Source: CAZEQK01 sp964514395 (GTDB lineage: Bacteria; Bacillota; Bacilli; Tepidibacillales; Tepidibacillaceae). From it: a stretch of 64,000 bases of DNA. The stretch lies in contig CAZEQK010000014.1 of NCBI GenBank assembly GCA_964514395.1, positions 8,467-72,466 of the forward strand. The letters are read 5' to 3'. The notes beneath the pieces are model-generated. The model ran no database searches, was not told the origin of the DNA, and saw only the letters and a list, made by a program, of their open reading frames with translations. This document shows, one piece after another, positions 16,213 to 24,710 of this stretch; the stretch's first letter is position 1, and each line of letters begins with the position of its first letter. The translations under genes and the position numbers were made by a program.

Positions 16213-17574
16213 ATGGATATCATTAGTAATATTTTAAGTAAGATCAGTGGTTTTGTTTGGGGCCCGCCTTTATTGTTATTAATTGTTGGAACAGGTATAT
16301 TCTTAACAATTCGTATTTCTTTTTTACAATTCTCACATTTAGGTTACGCTCTTAAGCTTTCATTTTCCAAAAATCAAGACGAAACATCTGAAGGTGACAT
16401 ATCACATTTTGCTGCATTAATGACTGCATTAGCTGCAACCATTGGGACAGGTAACATTGTTGGTGTGGCTACAGCGGTGATATTAGGTGGCCCAGGTGCA
16501 GTTTTATGGATGTGGATTACTGCTTTAGTTGGAATGGCTACTAAATATGCCGAAGGGGTATTAGCCGTCAAATACCGAACATTGGATGATAACGGAGAAA
16601 TGGCAGGAGGACCAATGTATTTCATCGAAAAAGGATTGGGATGGAAGTGGTTAGCAGTTCTGTTTGCAGTATTTGCTTCTGTTGCTGCATTCGGTATTGG
16701 TAATATGGTCCAATCTAATGCTGTTGCTGGAAATATTTCTGCAAGTATTGGATTAAATCCTTGGATTACAGGTATTATCCTTGCTGTTTTAACAGCTTTA
16801 GTTATTCTTGGCGGTATCAAAAGCATCGGACGCGTCACATCATACTTAGTCCCATTTATGGCATTATTCTACGTATTAGGCGGATTAATTATCATTATAT
16901 TAAATATAACTGAAGTACCTCAAGCCTTTAGCCTTATTTTCTCTGATGCATTTACTGGTAGCGCCATGGCTGGTGGTGCAATCGGTACAGTTATTCGCTG
17001 GGGGGTAGCACGTGGTGTATTCTCTAATGAGGCAGGTTTAGGTTCTGCTCCTATTGCTGCTGCTGCTGCAAAAACTGATGTCCCAGGACGTCAAGCATTA
17101 GTTTCCATGACTGGTACTTTCTTAGATACAATTGTAGTTGCTTCCTTTACAGGTATAGTCATCACAATGAGTGGTTTATACAATGCACCAGGCGTTGATA
17201 AAGCAGCATTAACGGCGAATGCATTTGATATGTTCTTACCCGGCATTGGTAAATGGATTGTAACAATTGGACTTATTTTCTTTGCTTATTCTACAATTCT
17301 TGGTTGGTCCTATTACGGTGAAAAAAGCTTTGAATATTTATTTGGAGCAAAATCAGTAACATTATATCGTATATTATTTTCAATTTCAGTATTAATTGGA
17401 TCTGGTTTATCACTCAGTTTGGTTTGGGATATTGCTGATGTGATGAACGGTATGATGGCAATTCCTAACTTAATTGGTTTATTAGCACTGTCTGGTGTAG
17501 TAGTTGCAGAAACAAAGGTTATTAAAGAAAAAATAAAAAATGAAAAAAATGAAAAAATAAAGGTAAATGCATAA
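16213..17574 (+). CDS. AGCS family sodium:alanine/glycine symporter
   Basis: A 453-residue integral membrane protein of the alanine/glycine:cation symporter family, importing small neutral amino acids with sodium. About eleven hydrophobic segments are visible. Signature stretches include ALAATIGTGNIVGVATAV (about 74-91), GGPMYFIEKGLG (about 135-146) and RWGVARGVFSNEAGLGSAPI (about 265-284), the family signature. The C-terminus is a short lysine/glutamate tail. The ribosome site is AGAGGTG. The gene is monocistronic with a strong terminator. It corresponds to AlsT/AgcS-type carriers; whether alanine, glycine or glutamine is preferred is not visible. Confidence 0.93.
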   Translation: MDIISNILSKISGFVWGPPLLLLIVGTGIFLTIRISFLQFSHLGYALKLSFSKNQDETSEGDISHFAALMTALAATIGTGNIVGVATAVILGGPGAVLWMWITALVGMATKYAEGVLAVKYRTLDDNGEMAGGPMYFIEKGLGWKWLAVLFAVFASVAAFGIGNMVQSNAVAGNISASIGLNPWITGIILAVLTALVILGGIKSIGRVTSYLVPFMALFYVLGGLIIIILNITEVPQAFSLIFSDAFTGSAMAGGAIGTVIRWGVARGVFSNEAGLGSAPIAAAAAKTDVPGRQALVSMTGTFLDTIVVASFTGIVITMSGLYNAPGVDKAALTANAFDMFLPGIGKWIVTIGLIFFAYSTILGWSYYGEKSFEYLFGAKSVTLYRILFSISVLIGSGLSLSLVWDIADVMNGMMAIPNLIGLLALSGVVVAETKVIKEKIKNEKNEKIKVNA

Positions 17575-17604
17575 ATTCTCTTTATAATCCTTCATATTAT
17601 ACAC

Positions 17605-17648
17605 GAGGAAAGCTTTTATAGTAATTAATAAAAGCTTTCCTCAATTTT
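17605..17648 (+). terminator. intrinsic terminator after the AGCS gene
   Basis: A perfect 15-bp stem (17605-17619 with 17628-17642) and an 8-nt loop are followed by Ts. Confidence 0.9.
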
Positions 17649-17740
17649 TTATATCCATGGATCATACATTACAGAAAAATAATAATCCGTATCATGTTAT
17701 AATAGGGTAGACTCTTATATGATTGAAAAGAGGGATTTAA

Positions 17741-18373
17741 GTGAATGTACAAGCTAAAATGGACTTTATTTATCAATTTGAAGCATTAACAGCTTCACAA
17801 ATAGATCTTTTATGGCACAAATGCCTTCAAGGGGACAAAGCGGCATATGATAACCTAAAACATCATTATATGAAAAACCTTCTAAAAATAAAGCCTTTAT
17901 ATACCCAGTTAAACGAAGAAACCTTTTATAATTATATCGAAAACTCCGTCCTAAAGGCTCTGGATCGCGGGATTAAGTTTAAGGTTGATGATTATGATTC
18001 TTATATGATTATGGCTAGTAATACATACTTTAAATATTTTGTACGTCCAGAAACTAATACTTTAAAAATACCTACTCAATTAATCAAAGCTTATTCTAAG
18101 TTAGATGAAGTATATCAACATATTCCTAGCTTATCTCATATAGATGAAAAAAGACAAATCAATTTACTTTCAAAGGGCTTTGAATACCCGATTTTTCTCA
18201 CAAGATTACTGTATTATAGCTTCCACAAATGGAAAAGCGATAGCATAAGACAGGTCGATATCGATTTAACTGTTCACTTGCTTCCTGCACCGCAAAGAAT
18301 TGAATGGGAAGTTTTCTATGAAAAGGATATAGAAGCTATTAAAAAAACGATAATAGAAAATCTAGAGGAGTAG
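17741..18373 (+). CDS. divergent sigma-factor-like protein (tentative)
   Basis: A 210-residue soluble protein with a GTG start and AAAAGAGGG ribosome site. Not confidently recognised. The N-terminal part LLWHKCLQGDKAAYDNLKHHYM resembles sigma-70 region 2 (GDxxAxxxLxxxY), and LKIPTQLIKAYSKLDEVY (about 106-123) resembles the region 2.4/3.0 junction (LPxHLIxxINKL). A clear region 4 helix-turn-helix is not obvious, though the C-terminal third (IRQVDIDLTVHLLP) could be a remnant. It may be a degenerate sigma factor or an unrelated helical protein. It is monocistronic, with its stop codon inside a hairpin shared with the converging neighbour. Confidence 0.5.
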   Translation: MNVQAKMDFIYQFEALTASQIDLLWHKCLQGDKAAYDNLKHHYMKNLLKIKPLYTQLNEETFYNYIENSVLKALDRGIKFKVDDYDSYMIMASNTYFKYFVRPETNTLKIPTQLIKAYSKLDEVYQHIPSLSHIDEKRQINLLSKGFEYPIFLTRLLYYSFHKWKSDSIRQVDIDLTVHLLPAPQRIEWEVFYEKDIEAIKKTIIENLEE

Positions 18374-18392
18374 TATAATACCTACTCCTCTT
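18363..18392. terminator. shared bidirectional terminator hairpin
   Basis: AGAGGAGTA and its complement TACTCCTCT form a stem that contains the stop codons of both converging genes (plus-strand TAG 18371-18373, minus-strand TAG 18384-18382). Confidence 0.75.
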
Positions 18393-19647
18393 CTATTTTC
18401 AATCTTGTATCCATAAAACCAATTTTACACGGACCCTTCATAAGCTCAATATTTTTATTCTCTTTTATTTCCTCGAAAATAGCCTCTGAAACCCAAAGCT
18501 CATCAATATGCAATGTGTTTTTTAGAATGGTCATTTTTAATTTAGAGGAATCATCTGGTCTTATTACCTGATAAACTCCTTCAAATAATTCCTGATCCGA
18601 TTTATATGTCATTGGGATAGCAGCTCTAATGACAAAGCCACTAGTAATACAATTTAAATAGGTAGATTGCTTATCTATCTTACTTACTAATCTCTCCGTC
18701 GTAAAATCTGCAAGTCCGATTCCATTCGCATTCCCATGTGATGCATCAGACAAATCTAAAACGGCTAAATAGTTAATAGCGGGTTTCTTCGGTTCTGACA
18801 TTCCTTCTATCCTAAGTCTACCAATGACATTTGTATCCATCCCCGTCCCACTAAAATTCTTCCCCATTTCCAAAACAACAGCAAAATCTATTTTATCTAC
18901 TGGTAAAATTGGTAATAATGCTTTTGATTCGACTAAAAGTTGTTTATCTTTAATAAAGATTTCACTTCTTTTAACTCCCTCTATTTTTACTGTTTGTTCC
19001 ATTGCATTTTCAACGATTGCTAAACCACCTATTATTGGCGCCTTAGCTACCATTTTCTTTGCAATGGAAGGAATAGATTCTGCTAGATGTCCTGCTCCAA
19101 GCTTATGTACCATGCTTGCACCTTTTGCTCGACCCATTCCTACAGCCATCATTTTTACCAAGCCACTTTCATGGTTTCCAGTAAAAGAGGTGTGGGCTTT
19201 TATTCTATTGATTAAGAGGATACCATCTGATTCATAAGCCTCTTTTGCAATATATACTGGAAGTCCCTTAATACCAACATCAGTCACTCCTATCTCAACG
19301 ACTTCACTTGAAGCGATGACAGGACATCCCATTATCTCTTCTGTGATTTGTAAGCTAGTTAATATACTTTGTTGTCCCATGGCGGTTCCACCTCCATGGG
19401 AACCCATGGCTGAAAAAAGAAAAGGTTTGTAGCCCAAAAATTGTAATCGCTTAACGAGAGTGGATAGGATGAAGACAATATTGGCAATCCCTCTACTACC
19501 AGCAGGGATTGCTATTTTCGCACCTTTTTTTAAATGACTAAATGGAAGGACAGTATCAACTTGTTCTATGATCTCATGCTCTATATCTTTAACATAAGGT
19601 TGAGTAAAATTTTGTTTTATTTTATAAATTTTCGGCCACTTTTCCAT
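18382..19647 (-). CDS. LarA-like protein (DUF2088 family)
   Basis: A 421-residue cytosolic protein with the N-terminal DUF2088 fold shared with nickel-pincer lactate racemase LarA. Visible elements are AIPAGSRGIANI (about 46-57), FLFSAMGSHGGGTAMGQ (about 77-93) and NRIKAHTSFTGNHESGLVKM (about 147-166). These are the glycine/histidine-rich segments of the family, but the exact LarA catalytic lysine motif cannot be confirmed by eye. Related proteins may be racemases or epimerases of hydroxy acids. No nickel-pincer cofactor genes (larB, larC, larE) are in the window. A dispersed repeat separates it from the upstream fumarylacetoacetase-family gene; both point the same way. Confidence 0.75.
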   Translation of the reverse strand: MEKWPKIYKIKQNFTQPYVKDIEHEIIEQVDTVLPFSHLKKGAKIAIPAGSRGIANIVFILSTLVKRLQFLGYKPFLFSAMGSHGGGTAMGQQSILTSLQITEEIMGCPVIASSEVVEIGVTDVGIKGLPVYIAKEAYESDGILLINRIKAHTSFTGNHESGLVKMMAVGMGRAKGASMVHKLGAGHLAESIPSIAKKMVAKAPIIGGLAIVENAMEQTVKIEGVKRSEIFIKDKQLLVESKALLPILPVDKIDFAVVLEMGKNFSGTGMDTNVIGRLRIEGMSEPKKPAINYLAVLDLSDASHGNANGIGLADFTTERLVSKIDKQSTYLNCITSGFVIRAAIPMTYKSDQELFEGVYQVIRPDDSSKLKMTILKNTLHIDELWVSEAIFEEIKENKNIELMKGPCKIGFMDTRLKIEEE

Positions 19648-19670
19648 TTTTACTGACCTCCTCTAACCTT

Positions 19671-19798
19671 TTTATCTTCGGTTTCAACAAGACCCCCTCT
19701 TCAACACCGTAAGAGGGAGTTGTTTCAATCCTCGAAATAAGGGCGGCTAAGGTTCAGGTGGAGATAAAAAACTCCATCTGAACCAAGTCTTCTTTATT
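19671..19798 (+). repeat. dispersed structured repeat, copy 2 (short form)
   Basis: 128 bp, nearly identical to copy 1 at 13557-13728 but lacking an internal segment of about 44 bp (the part with AATGCTTTAGCATT). Both outer hairpins are kept. Confidence 0.85.
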
Positions 19799-19811
19799 CG
19801 CAATCACTATT

Positions 19812-20687
19812 CTATTTATTCACTTTAAGATCATGAACATGGTTGGTTAGTTGTTCAAATCCATCGATTTGACATCCCACCGCATCGCCTTCTTTAATAT
19901 GAACTGCACCAGGAGTTCCAGTAGAAATAATATCTCCAGGTAGTAAAGTCATTACCTTGGAATGGAAGGAAACTAAGTTCCATGGCTGAAAGGTCATATT
20001 TGCTACTACATTCTCTTTATGCACCTTTCCATTTAATATTGTAGCCACATTTAAATCTAACACTTCATCTACTTCATCTCTCGTGATTAAATGAGGGCCA
20101 AAGCTAATAAAGGTATCGAAGCTTTTAGATCTTGTTAAATATCTTGGGTTTTTTTGCAGAATATCCTCCGCAGTCACATCAATAATCGTTGTATAGCCCG
20201 CAATATAATGAATGGCATCCTCTTCTTCAACTTCCTTGCAGGTCTTCCCAATAATAATTCCAAGCTCTGCTTCTGCTGTTGTTCGTTCAGATTGATATGG
20301 GATTTTTATAGTATCCATATGTCCGATAATTGCTGTATCAGGCTTCATAAAGCTTGCTGGTTCTGTACTTGGGGCTTTTTCACTTAAATCAGCTGCATGC
20401 TCTGTATAGTTTAAACCAATTCCCCATATTTTCCTTGGGTGTCGATATAAAGGAGCATACACTACTTCTGCTTTTGCTATATATTCTAGACTTTCTAGCT
20501 CTTTTTCTCCACCATTTCTATACCATTCATTTATTTCACTTAATTGGTTGGAATTAATTATTTCATATAAAGTAGTATCCCATTGCTTATTGAGGTTTTT
20601 ATTAACTGTTTCAACTAAAACAACGCCTTGCTTTGAAACAATTGCCGCGACTTCATTATCTTGAAGCTTTACAGTTGCGAATCTCAC
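19812..20687 (-). CDS. fumarylacetoacetate hydrolase family protein
   Basis: A 291-residue enzyme of the FAH superfamily, which cleaves or isomerises beta-keto or enol acids in aromatic and sugar-acid breakdown. The C-terminal catalytic domain has the metal-site residues in TTAEAELGIIIGKTC (two glutamates), the aspartate in TIIDVTAEDILQKNPRY, and the GDIISTGTPGAV loop. ATG 20708 gives seven extra residues, but AAGGGGGAAATAAAA places the start at the GTG at 20687 (MRFATVKL), usual for the family. Neighbours are a LarA-like protein downstream and a short-chain dehydrogenase upstream, suggesting a small catabolic cluster, which is inference. Confidence 0.85.
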   Translation of the reverse strand: MRFATVKLQDNEVAAIVSKQGVVLVETVNKNLNKQWDTTLYEIINSNQLSEINEWYRNGGEKELESLEYIAKAEVVYAPLYRHPRKIWGIGLNYTEHAADLSEKAPSTEPASFMKPDTAIIGHMDTIKIPYQSERTTAEAELGIIIGKTCKEVEEEDAIHYIAGYTTIIDVTAEDILQKNPRYLTRSKSFDTFISFGPHLITRDEVDEVLDLNVATILNGKVHKENVVANMTFQPWNLVSFHSKVMTLLPGDIISTGTPGAVHIKEGDAVGCQIDGFEQLTNHVHDLKVNK

Positions 20688-20756
20688 TTTTATTTCCCCC
20701 TTCACCATAGCTTTTATTTACAAATTCATATAAGTATCTCCTATTCTAAGCACACT

Positions 20757-21545
20757 TTAATATGCCTTAACTAGACCACCATCTGCTAAAATCGTTTGCC
20801 CAGTAATATAGGTGTTAGCCTCTGAACATAAGAATACCATTAATCTTGCAAACTCTTCTGGTTCACCATAACGTCCAAGGGGAATGGTTGCTTTACTCTT
20901 TGCTGTTGCTTCCTCTTTCGTTATCCCTAATTTAGTAGCAGTAAGTGAATCCAATTGTTCTATTCTTTCTGTTGCAACTCTTCCTGGACCTATCACATTA
21001 ATTAATATGTTATCCTTCGCTAATTCTTGAGACAGGGTCTTTGTTAAGCCTACAACTCCCATTCGAAATGTGTTTGAAAGAAGGAGATTATTTAAAGCGC
21101 TTTTCACAGAGGATGAGGTGTTATTTACAATATGGCCCCCACCTTGTTTTCGCATATGTGGTAGTACCTCTCTAATCGTGCGAATATAACTTAATAAAGT
21201 CAATTCATAAGCCTGTTGCCAATCTTCGTCGTTAAAAATATCAAATACACCAGCCTTTGGCCCGCCTGTATTGTTTACTAGTACATCGATACGTCCATAC
21301 TTTTCAATAGTAGCCTCTACCAAAGCTTTTATATCATCTGGTTTGGTCATATCACCCACCACATAATTCACTTTGTTACCAGTTTCCTGATATATATCCT
21401 CTACTGTTTGCTTTAGCTCTTCTTCTCGACGACTGAATATCATAACATTGGCACCCTCGCGTGTAAATTCCATTGCTCCTGCTTTACCTAAACCACCGCT
21501 TGCCGCAGTTACTATGACACTTTTACCTTTTAACCCTAACTCCAT
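20757..21545 (-). CDS. short-chain dehydrogenase/reductase lacking the usual Tyr
   Basis: A 262-residue SDR with the NAD(P)-binding TAASGGLGKAGA glycine motif (about 13-24), VNNTGGP (about 90-96) and the C-terminal ITGQTILADGGL. The active-site serine lies in NNTSSSVKS, but the YxxxK pair expected 12-17 residues later is absent: the segment reads NLLLSNTFRMGVVGLTKTL. A subgroup of SDRs with LSNxxR at this point exists; their chemistry is unclear to me. It is probably a reductase or dehydrogenase of unknown substrate, co-directional with the FAH-family gene 50 bp downstream. Confidence 0.85.
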   Translation of the reverse strand: MELGLKGKSVIVTAASGGLGKAGAMEFTREGANVMIFSRREEELKQTVEDIYQETGNKVNYVVGDMTKPDDIKALVEATIEKYGRIDVLVNNTGGPKAGVFDIFNDEDWQQAYELTLLSYIRTIREVLPHMRKQGGGHIVNNTSSSVKSALNNLLLSNTFRMGVVGLTKTLSQELAKDNILINVIGPGRVATERIEQLDSLTATKLGITKEEATAKSKATIPLGRYGEPEEFARLMVFLCSEANTYITGQTILADGGLVKAY

Positions 21546-21574
21546 TTCATTTCCTCCTTTTGTTATATTTTTAT

Positions 21575-22225
21575 TTAATTATCATTTCTAACCATTTCAA
21601 CTCGATATATTGCTTTTCCCTGTTCAATAAACTTTAATTCATATTCGGTTTGAACATACCTTTTTATATTCTCTACATCCCGATATAGGTTTATGTTGAT
21701 ATTCTTAAGCAGCCAATTCCATTTTATTGCCTCATTTAAAGAGAATTCATATAATAATTCATTATCAGTTTTAAAATGAATTTCTCCATTCTCTGTTAAT
21801 ATTTTCTTATATATATTTAAAAAATGATGATGTGTCAATCTCCTTTTAGCATGACGTGTTTTTGGCCATGGATCTACAAAATTTAGATATATTCGGGATA
21901 GTTCATCTTCAGCAAAGAAATCTTCTAATTTACTGGCACTATCTAATATAAATTTAATATTGGTAAGCTTTTGCTTATTAGCCTTACGTATTGCTTGAAC
22001 CAAAACCTCTTGTTTTTGTTCAATGGCAATATAATTGATATTAGGATTTTGCTCAGCCAATGTGGTTATAAACGTCCCTCTTCCTGTTCCGATTTCAGCT
22101 TCAATTTTGTTTGTATTCTTAAATAATTTATGCCAATTCCCTTTTTCCGCTTCTGGATGTTCTACATAATATTGGTCATATTGAATAATTTCATCCTTTA
22201 CCCAAGGTCGCTTTCTTAACCGCAT
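21575..22225 (-). CDS. trmB: tRNA (guanine-N7)-methyltransferase
   Basis: A 216-residue SAM-dependent enzyme that makes m7G46 in tRNA variable loops. The start MRLRKRPW, the SAM loop IEAEIGTGRGTFITTLA (about 41-57), the acidic motif IAIEQKQEV and the catalytic-loop signature YLNFVDPWPKTRHAKRRLTH (about 113-132) are all typical of TrmB, as is the length. AGGAGAAAG precedes the ATG. It lies 29 bp from the SDR gene and 24 bp from the upstream phosphodiesterase gene, so these may be cotranscribed, though they have no functional link. Confidence 0.96.
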   Translation of the reverse strand: MRLRKRPWVKDEIIQYDQYYVEHPEAEKGNWHKLFKNTNKIEAEIGTGRGTFITTLAEQNPNINYIAIEQKQEVLVQAIRKANKQKLTNIKFILDSASKLEDFFAEDELSRIYLNFVDPWPKTRHAKRRLTHHHFLNIYKKILTENGEIHFKTDNELLYEFSLNEAIKWNWLLKNININLYRDVENIKRYVQTEYELKFIEQGKAIYRVEMVRNDN

Positions 22226-22249
22226 TTGCTTTCTCCTCTATTATTCTAT

Positions 22250-22984
22250 TTATATTTTTTCTTTCAATAAAAGGATTAATCGATCAGGAACGTTTGTCAT
22301 GATTCCATCCACATTCATTGCTATCATTTCTCGCATTTCATCCTTATCATCGACGGTATATGGATAAACCTTTATACCATTTTCATGGGCGTCGTTTATT
22401 ATTTCTTGGAAAACGACTTCTTTGTCAGGGTGTAGTGATATAGCATTTAGTACTTTTGCATAATCCCACGGTTTATATAATCCTTCTGTGTAAAGAATGG
22501 CTGTTTTTATTTCTGATGCCATTTTTTTTATCTTTGCAATCGAATAATGATTAAAAGATGATACAACCACCCTATCTACTAGTTGATATTCTTTAATTTT
22601 TTCAGCTAGTCTCTCTTCAATCCCTGGGTACATAACAAAGCCCATTTTAATTTCTATATTAACCCATAGCTTCGTCGTTAAAATCAGCTCAAAAAATTCA
22701 TCTAGGGTTGGTATTTTCTGACCTTCATAGGTGGAAGTATACCAGCTACCAGCATCTAACTCTCTTATCTGCTCTAAGGTGTAATCCTTAACCCAACCTT
22801 CACCATCTGTAGTTCTCTCTAATGTCTCATCGTGAATAAGGATTAAATGACCATCCTTTGTCATTTGAACATCTGTCTCTATCGCATCAGCTCCCATTTC
22901 AATCGCTCTTTTAAAAGCAATCATGGTATTTTCAGGACTTATCGCTGATGCTCCTCGATGAGCAATCACTTCTATTTTTTTCAC
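22250..22984 (-). CDS. glycerophosphodiester phosphodiesterase
   Basis: A 244-residue cytosolic GDPD-family enzyme that hydrolyses glycerophosphodiesters to glycerol-3-phosphate and an alcohol. Conserved catalytic and metal residues are in IAHRGASAISPENTMIAF (about 6-23), ADAIETDVQMTKDG (about 33-46) and LIHDETLERTTDG (about 49-61). There is no signal peptide, unlike secreted GlpQ, so it resembles cytosolic UgpQ/YhdW types. The start is GTG at 22984 with AAAAGGAGTG upstream. It is co-directional with trmB. Confidence 0.92.
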   Translation of the reverse strand: MKKIEVIAHRGASAISPENTMIAFKRAIEMGADAIETDVQMTKDGHLILIHDETLERTTDGEGWVKDYTLEQIRELDAGSWYTSTYEGQKIPTLDEFFELILTTKLWVNIEIKMGFVMYPGIEERLAEKIKEYQLVDRVVVSSFNHYSIAKIKKMASEIKTAILYTEGLYKPWDYAKVLNAISLHPDKEVVFQEIINDAHENGIKVYPYTVDDKDEMREMIAMNVDGIMTNVPDRLILLLKEKI

Positions 22985-23086
22985 AGACTTTCAACACTCC
23001 TTTTATTATTCAATAGCTAAACGTCGTTAATACTTACTTCCCTATGCAATGAAACAAATGAGTTTTGATGCAGTGTCACATTATAA

Positions 23087-23689
23087 TTAAACCATTCTTT
23101 TTTTACCTATTGCAGTAACAAAAAGCTGTTTAGCATATTCATCAATCTGTTCAAACTGAAATAATCTTTCCGCTTCTTTAATTGTGTCACGATTTAAATG
23201 GCAACCATCACATACGAATCTCCAGGACGGGGTCATCACATCCTGAACAAAGCCGATCCAACGCGGGTCGTCTAGACGTATATGTTCAAACAGAATGATG
23301 GTTCCTCCTTTTTTTAACACTCTGTGCATCTCCTCTAAAGATCTTTGTAAGTCCTTTACAGAGCATAAAACTAGGGTGGCTAATACCGTATCAAAACTTT
23401 CATCTTCAAAGGGTAAATCTTCAGCTTGACCATGATGTAATTTAATAGGCACTTTTACATTGTTTATTTTTTTCTTTGCTTTATGAAGCATATCTATACT
23501 TGGTTCAATCCCTGTCACTTGAACATCGTCTGGATAAAAAGGGAAATTCGCACCAGTGCCAAGTCCAATCTCAAGCACCTCACCATACGCATGCTTTAAT
23601 ATTTGAGTGCGTATGGGTCTAATATAGACCTTCTCCAGTGGTCCCATTACAGGATCATATATTTTAGTAAATAGACTCATTGCTTTCAC
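23087..23689 (-). CDS. class I SAM-dependent methyltransferase
   Basis: A 200-residue methyltransferase of the UbiE/phospholipid-type group. The SAM-binding motif VLEIGLGTGANFPFY is near residues 38-52, followed by GIEPSIDML and AEDLPFEDESFDTVLATLVL. The C-terminal part keeps the conserved W and cysteine pattern FVCDGCHLNRDT. Small methyltransferases like this act on quinones, lipids or thiols; the substrate is unknown. The GTG at 23689 is used because AAGGAG lies five bases upstream; the ATG three codons later is a less likely alternative. Confidence 0.85.
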   Translation of the reverse strand: MKAMSLFTKIYDPVMGPLEKVYIRPIRTQILKHAYGEVLEIGLGTGANFPFYPDDVQVTGIEPSIDMLHKAKKKINNVKVPIKLHHGQAEDLPFEDESFDTVLATLVLCSVKDLQRSLEEMHRVLKKGGTIILFEHIRLDDPRWIGFVQDVMTPSWRFVCDGCHLNRDTIKEAERLFQFEQIDEYAKQLFVTAIGKKRMV

Positions 23690-23778
23690 CTTATCTCCTT
23701 ATTTTAGTAGTCTCAAGACACATCATTTATCATTTTCTCGTAAATATATTTTTTTAATAAGTATAATACTTAAGACCT

Positions 23779-23976
23779 TTAAAAATCTATAAAATAGGTG
23801 TATTTCATATATTTCATACTAAGATAGGTCAGTTCGATCATTAATATTGCCAAAAATATGTGAGACGTAAAAATGTTCACTGTATCCTTTAACTTTCCCA
23901 TAAAGGGTAACACTATTGTAATAATCATAAATCCAATGGAAATGATAAGTGGATGATGAGGAGCTTCAAAAAAATG
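23779..23976 (-). pseudogene. possible remnant of a small membrane protein gene
   Basis: In the 328-bp gap, one minus-strand frame stays open for 65 codons with two membrane-like segments (HPLIISIGFMIITIVLPFMG and HIFLAILMIELTYL). It follows a stop at 23979-23977, and no start codon precedes the first membrane segment. It looks like the 3' end of a decayed gene. The other bases of the gap hold only an AT-rich stretch upstream of the next plus-strand gene. Confidence 0.3.
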
Positions 23977-24017
23977 TCAATATTATTTTATAATATAAAT
24001 AATAAAGGAGAAAAAAC

Positions 24018-24710
24018 ATGGAGCAGAACCAGAATCAGAGGAATGAGTTATTAAAAATTATGTCTTATAACATTCATAGCGGAAGAAATATATGGATGAT
24101 ACCTCAGCTTAAATATATGATTCATCTTATTAAAGCTGAACAACCCGATATTGTGGGAATTCAAGAAATCAATGAGAATCGACTTAGGGGATTACAGATA
24201 TCTGCATTTACTAAGCATCTACATATGTTAAACCACTTCGGTCCCAATGTGAAAATTGGAAATGGCTATTATGGTATCGCAACATTTACGAAGTTACCAA
24301 TAAAAGATAAAGAGCATACCCTTTTTCCTAGTCACAGAGAGCAAAGAGGTTTCATCAATACGATTGTAGAAGCAAACAATGGATTAATAAATATCATCAA
24401 TACCCATCTTAGCTTAAATAACACCATTAGAAATAAACAATTAGCGAATTTAACGCAATACGTGAAGGCTTTAACGGAGCCAATCATACTAATGGGAGAT
24501 TTCAATACTGTTTTCGCTCATTTTGATGATCTATTAATGGATTGTGGAAAAGAAAAAAGAAAAGAGCATCTTTCTACCCTTATGCTCTCTAATAAACGTA
24601 TCGATTATATCTTTGTCAGCAACCATTTTAAGGTCATCAATTATCAGGTGGTGCACAGTAAAATGTCTGATCATTATCCAGTTGTCGTGGAATTGATATT
24701 TAATAACTGA
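24018..24710 (+). CDS. endonuclease/exonuclease/phosphatase family protein
   Basis: A 230-residue protein of the EEP (DNase I-like) superfamily. Visible motifs are IMSYNIHSG (about 14-22), IVGIQEI with the metal glutamate (about 46-52), NTHLSLNN (about 129-136), LMGDFNTV (about 157-164) and the terminal SDHYPVV with the catalytic histidine. It probably hydrolyses phosphodiester or phosphomonoester bonds; without a signal peptide it should be cytosolic. The ribosome site is AAAGGAG. Its last 37 bases overlap the converging alkaline-phosphatase-family gene. Confidence 0.85.
   Translation: MEQNQNQRNELLKIMSYNIHSGRNIWMIPQLKYMIHLIKAEQPDIVGIQEINENRLRGLQISAFTKHLHMLNHFGPNVKIGNGYYGIATFTKLPIKDKEHTLFPSHREQRGFINTIVEANNGLINIINTHLSLNNTIRNKQLANLTQYVKALTEPIILMGDFNTVFAHFDDLLMDCGKEKRKEHLSTLMLSNKRIDYIFVSNHFKVINYQVVHSKMSDHYPVVVELIFNN

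Noticed and set aside
16374..16838. 154-codon minus-strand ORF inside the AGCS symporter gene
   Set aside because: Fully antisense to a strongly conserved membrane protein, no ribosome site, composition typical of a shadow frame.
18824..19237. 137-codon plus-strand ORF inside the LarA-like gene
   Set aside because: Antisense to a recognised gene and without ribosome site or family features.
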